Shown: positions 61,935-64,000 of the stretch, in pieces
Position numbering within the stretch: position 1 is the stretch's first letter
How the letters are laid out: every line of letters starts with the position of its first letter
NCBI GenBank assembly: GCA_016714645.1
Contig: JADKCI010000002.1
Location: 682,001-746,000 of the forward strand
Direction: 5' to 3'
DNA: 64,000 nucleotides
From: Chromatiaceae bacterium
GTDB lineage: Bacteria; Pseudomonadota; Gammaproteobacteria; Chromatiales; Chromatiaceae
The notes under the pieces: model-generated
Databases searched by the model: none
What the model saw: only the letters and a program-made list of their open reading frames with translations
Told to the model about the DNA's origin: nothing
Position numbers and translations under genes: made by a program

Positions 61935-64000
61935 ATGTTAGCGCTAGCTCGGTGTCGCCACCTCGCCGCCTGGGCCCTCGCCCTGGGCCTCTGGTTTACC
62001 GCGGCCCCCGCCGCCGCCATTCAGGAGATCCGCATCGGCGTCCTCAGCCATCGTGGTACCGACCTGACCCTGGCGCACTGGCAACCCACCGCTGACTACC
62101 TGACGACTGCCATGGAGGGCTATCGTTTCGAGATCGTCCCGTTGCCCTTCAGCCGCATCACCGAGTTCGTGGAGATGGAGTTCGTGGACTTCATCCTGGT
62201 CAATCCCGGCATCTATGTCGGCCTGGAGGTGCGCCACGGTATCTCGCGCCTGGCCACCCTCAACAACCGGGTCGGCGCCCTGAGCCTGAACCAGTTTGGC
62301 AGTGTCATCTTCACCCGCCAGGAACGGGGGGACATCAACGACCTGACCGACCTGGCCGGCCAGGCCTTTCTGGCGGTGGACGAGACCTCTCTCGGTGGCT
62401 TCGAGATGGCCTGGGACGAGTTGTTGCGCCAAGGGGTCGATCCCTACCACGACTTCGCCAGGCTGGATTTCGCCGGTGACCACGACAGCGTGGTGATGGC
62501 GGTGCTGCTGGGCCAGGCGGACGCCGGCACGGTACGCACCAATATCCTGGAACGGATGGCGGCGGAGGGGCTGATCGATCTGGACCAGTTCAAGGTGCTC
62601 AATCCCCAGCCCACCAACCGCTTTCCCCTGGTGCACAGTACCGGCCTCTATCCCGAATGGCCCTTCAGCAAGGTCAGCCACACCGCCAACGAGCTGGCCC
62701 AGAAGGTGGCGGTAGCCCTGCTCAAGATGCCCCCCGACCACCCCGCGGCCCTGGCGGGAAGCTTTGCCGGCTGGACCGTGCCTCTCGACTACCAGCCGGT
62801 CCACGAGCTGTTCCAGCGCCTCAACCTGCCCCCCTATGCCCAGGACTTCACCCTCCGTGACGTGGTCCAACGCTATCTGGTCTGGGTGGTGACGGGGCTG
62901 GTCCTGCTTTTGCTGTTCGCCTTCCTGCTCTACCGGATCTGGGGCCTCAATCGCCAACTCCTCAGGGCCAAGATGAGCCTGGAGGCGCAACACCTCCTGA
63001 TCCTCAACTCCGTCGCCGACGGCATCTACGGGGTTGATCGTGAGGGCAATTCTACCTTCGTCAACCGCGCCATGGCCGAGATGACCGGCTGGCGCGCCGA
63101 GGAGGTGGTCGGGCGTAACCAGCACGAATTGCTCCACCATACCCGCATCGATGGCAGCCACTTTCCCGCCCAGGAGTGCCCCGTCTATCGAAGCTGTCAG
63201 GACGGCAAGGCCCGTCATATCCCCGAGGACCGCTTCTGGCGCAAGGATGGCAGCCCCTTTCCGGTGGAGTATGCCTGCTCCCCCCTGCGGGATGACAACG
63301 GCGGCATTGTCGGCGGCGTGGTGGTGTTTCGGGATATCAGCGAGCGCCAGCACAGCGAGGAGGCCAGCCGCCGGCACCAGCTCGAACTGGCCCACCGGGA
63401 CCGTCTCAATACCCTGGGCGAGATGGCCGCCGGTATTGCCCACGAAATCAACCAACCCCTCACGGCCATCGCCTCTAATGCCCAGGCCTGCATCCGCCTT
63501 CTCGACGCCGGTCTGGACGCCGACCGGGCCGGGCGTCTGAGCGATGCCCTCGCCCACATCGCTCTGCAGGCCCAGCGCGGCGGCGACATCATCCGCCAGG
63601 TGCGCCAGTTCGTTAAAAAGGATGCCCCGGTCAAGACCGCGGTGGACATCAACGAACTGGTCCAGAAGGTCGTGGCGCTGATCCGGCCCGAGGCCCAGCG
63701 GGTCGGGGTCCAGATCCATACCCAACTCGCCTCCGGCCTGCCCCACGTCTGGGCGCAGGATATCCAGATCCAGCAGGTCATCATCAATCTCGCCACCAAC
63801 GGCATCGATGCCATGGCCGACCCCGGCCTCCCCGAACGGTGCCTCACCATCGCTACCGCGGCGGGCGCCCCCGGCCAGGTCGATGTTGAGGTGCGCGATA
63901 CCGGCACGGGGGTGGACGAGGCCATGCGCACGGAAATCTTCAAGCAGTTCGTCACCACCAAAAGCCGGGGCATGGGCCTCGGGCTGTCCATCAGCAAGGG
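61935..64000 (+). CDS. Sensor histidine kinase with PhnD-like periplasmic domain and PAS, runs off the window
   Basis: At least 688 residues, incomplete at the right edge. A signal/first membrane segment (about 10-28) is followed by a PhnD/SsuA-type binding domain (IRIGVLSHRGTD, DFILVNPG, about 30-290), a second membrane helix (about 316-338, VWVVTGLVLLLLFAFLLYRI) and a PAS domain (GIYGVDREGNSTFVNRAMAE). The kinase core then follows: H-box His503 in GIAHEINQPL, IINLATNGIDAM (N), VRDTGTGVDE (G1) and GMGLGLSISK (G2). This layout is that of TtrS-type tetrathionate sensors. Downstream of soxB-soxW it may sense a sulfur anion; the partner regulator would lie beyond the window. Confidence 0.88.
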   Translation, partial: MLALARCRHLAAWALALGLWFTAAPAAAIQEIRIGVLSHRGTDLTLAHWQPTADYLTTAMEGYRFEIVPLPFSRITEFVEMEFVDFILVNPGIYVGLEVRHGISRLATLNNRVGALSLNQFGSVIFTRQERGDINDLTDLAGQAFLAVDETSLGGFEMAWDELLRQGVDPYHDFARLDFAGDHDSVVMAVLLGQADAGTVRTNILERMAAEGLIDLDQFKVLNPQPTNRFPLVHSTGLYPEWPFSKVSHTANELAQKVAVALLKMPPDHPAALAGSFAGWTVPLDYQPVHELFQRLNLPPYAQDFTLRDVVQRYLVWVVTGLVLLLLFAFLLYRIWGLNRQLLRAKMSLEAQHLLILNSVADGIYGVDREGNSTFVNRAMAEMTGWRAEEVVGRNQHELLHHTRIDGSHFPAQECPVYRSCQDGKARHIPEDRFWRKDGSPFPVEYACSPLRDDNGGIVGGVVVFRDISERQHSEEASRRHQLELAHRDRLNTLGEMAAGIAHEINQPLTAIASNAQACIRLLDAGLDADRAGRLSDALAHIALQAQRGGDIIRQVRQFVKKDAPVKTAVDINELVQKVVALIRPEAQRVGVQIHTQLASGLPHVWAQDIQIQQVIINLATNGIDAMADPGLPERCLTIATAAGAPGQVDVEVRDTGTGVDEAMRTEIFKQFVTTKSRGMGLGLSISK

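Noticed and set aside
61944..63746. A 600-codon open frame on the minus strand at the right end
   Set aside because: The plus-strand frame encodes a histidine kinase with correct H, N and G boxes; the minus frame has none.

Overview
The window looks like a chromosomal segment of a sulfur-oxidising gammaproteobacterium, most likely a purple sulfur bacterium or close relative (Chromatiales). The evidence is a sox thiosulfate-oxidation cluster without soxCD, a gammaproteobacterial isc operon (iscRSUA-hscBA-fdx-iscX), the rpsU-yqeY-dnaG-rpoD macromolecular synthesis operon, and uniformly GC-rich codon use. No photosynthesis genes are present, so phototrophy is not shown.

Layout. 1-225: the tail of an IS66-type transposase. 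226-775: gene-free, with repeated TGGAATCAT/ATGATTCCA boxes. 776-14583: a 13.8-kb integrative element in the 3' half of tRNA-Ile(CAT), bounded by perfect 46-bp repeats. It carries a tyrosine integrase, an excisionase-like protein, ParB, a replication-initiator-like protein, an archaeo-eukaryotic-type primase, an SF2 helicase, a YqaJ nuclease, a RecT/Bet annealing protein, an Rha regulator, a RuvC-like resolvase and many small phage-type genes. No capsid, tail, portal, large-terminase or lysis gene is recognisable. It resembles a phage satellite or a replication-competent island more than a prophage.

14538-33793: housekeeping DNA. This includes tRNA-Ile, rpoD-dnaG-yqeY-rpsU, tsaD, plsY, nnr-tsaE-amiC, suhB, trmJ, cysE, the complete isc operon behind an IscR-type operator, and a rhodanese. 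33913-43219: a frame-broken lipid A acyltransferase-like gene, a second soxYZ pair (soxY frame-broken and ending in Gly-Gly-Cys), bepA, a MoxR ATPase/VWA pair, a PEP mutase/isocitrate lyase-family gene, hemE and small genes.

43339-54970: a defence and mobile region. A type I restriction-modification system (hsdM, hsdS, hsdR) is interrupted by an ImmA/IrrE-DUF4411 pair, a degenerate hsdR/hsdS chimera and a broken zeta-toxin-like gene with its small partner. An IS4-type element with 25-bp inverted repeats and a 9-bp target duplication sits in the 3' end of hsdR.

55009-64000: a D-cysteine desulfhydrase-like gene, then soxY-soxZ-soxA-soxX-soxB, a double-thioredoxin SoxW-like protein, and a histidine kinase with a PhnD-like sensor domain that runs off the window. 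In this branch of Sox chemistry SoxXA loads thiosulfate on the SoxY cysteine, SoxB releases sulfate, and without SoxCD the sulfane sulfur is usually stored.

Six genes need exactly one base added or removed, each time next to a short G/C run, to restore a full-length family member. This suggests homopolymer sequencing errors in at least some of them, so the pseudogene calls at those sites are provisional.
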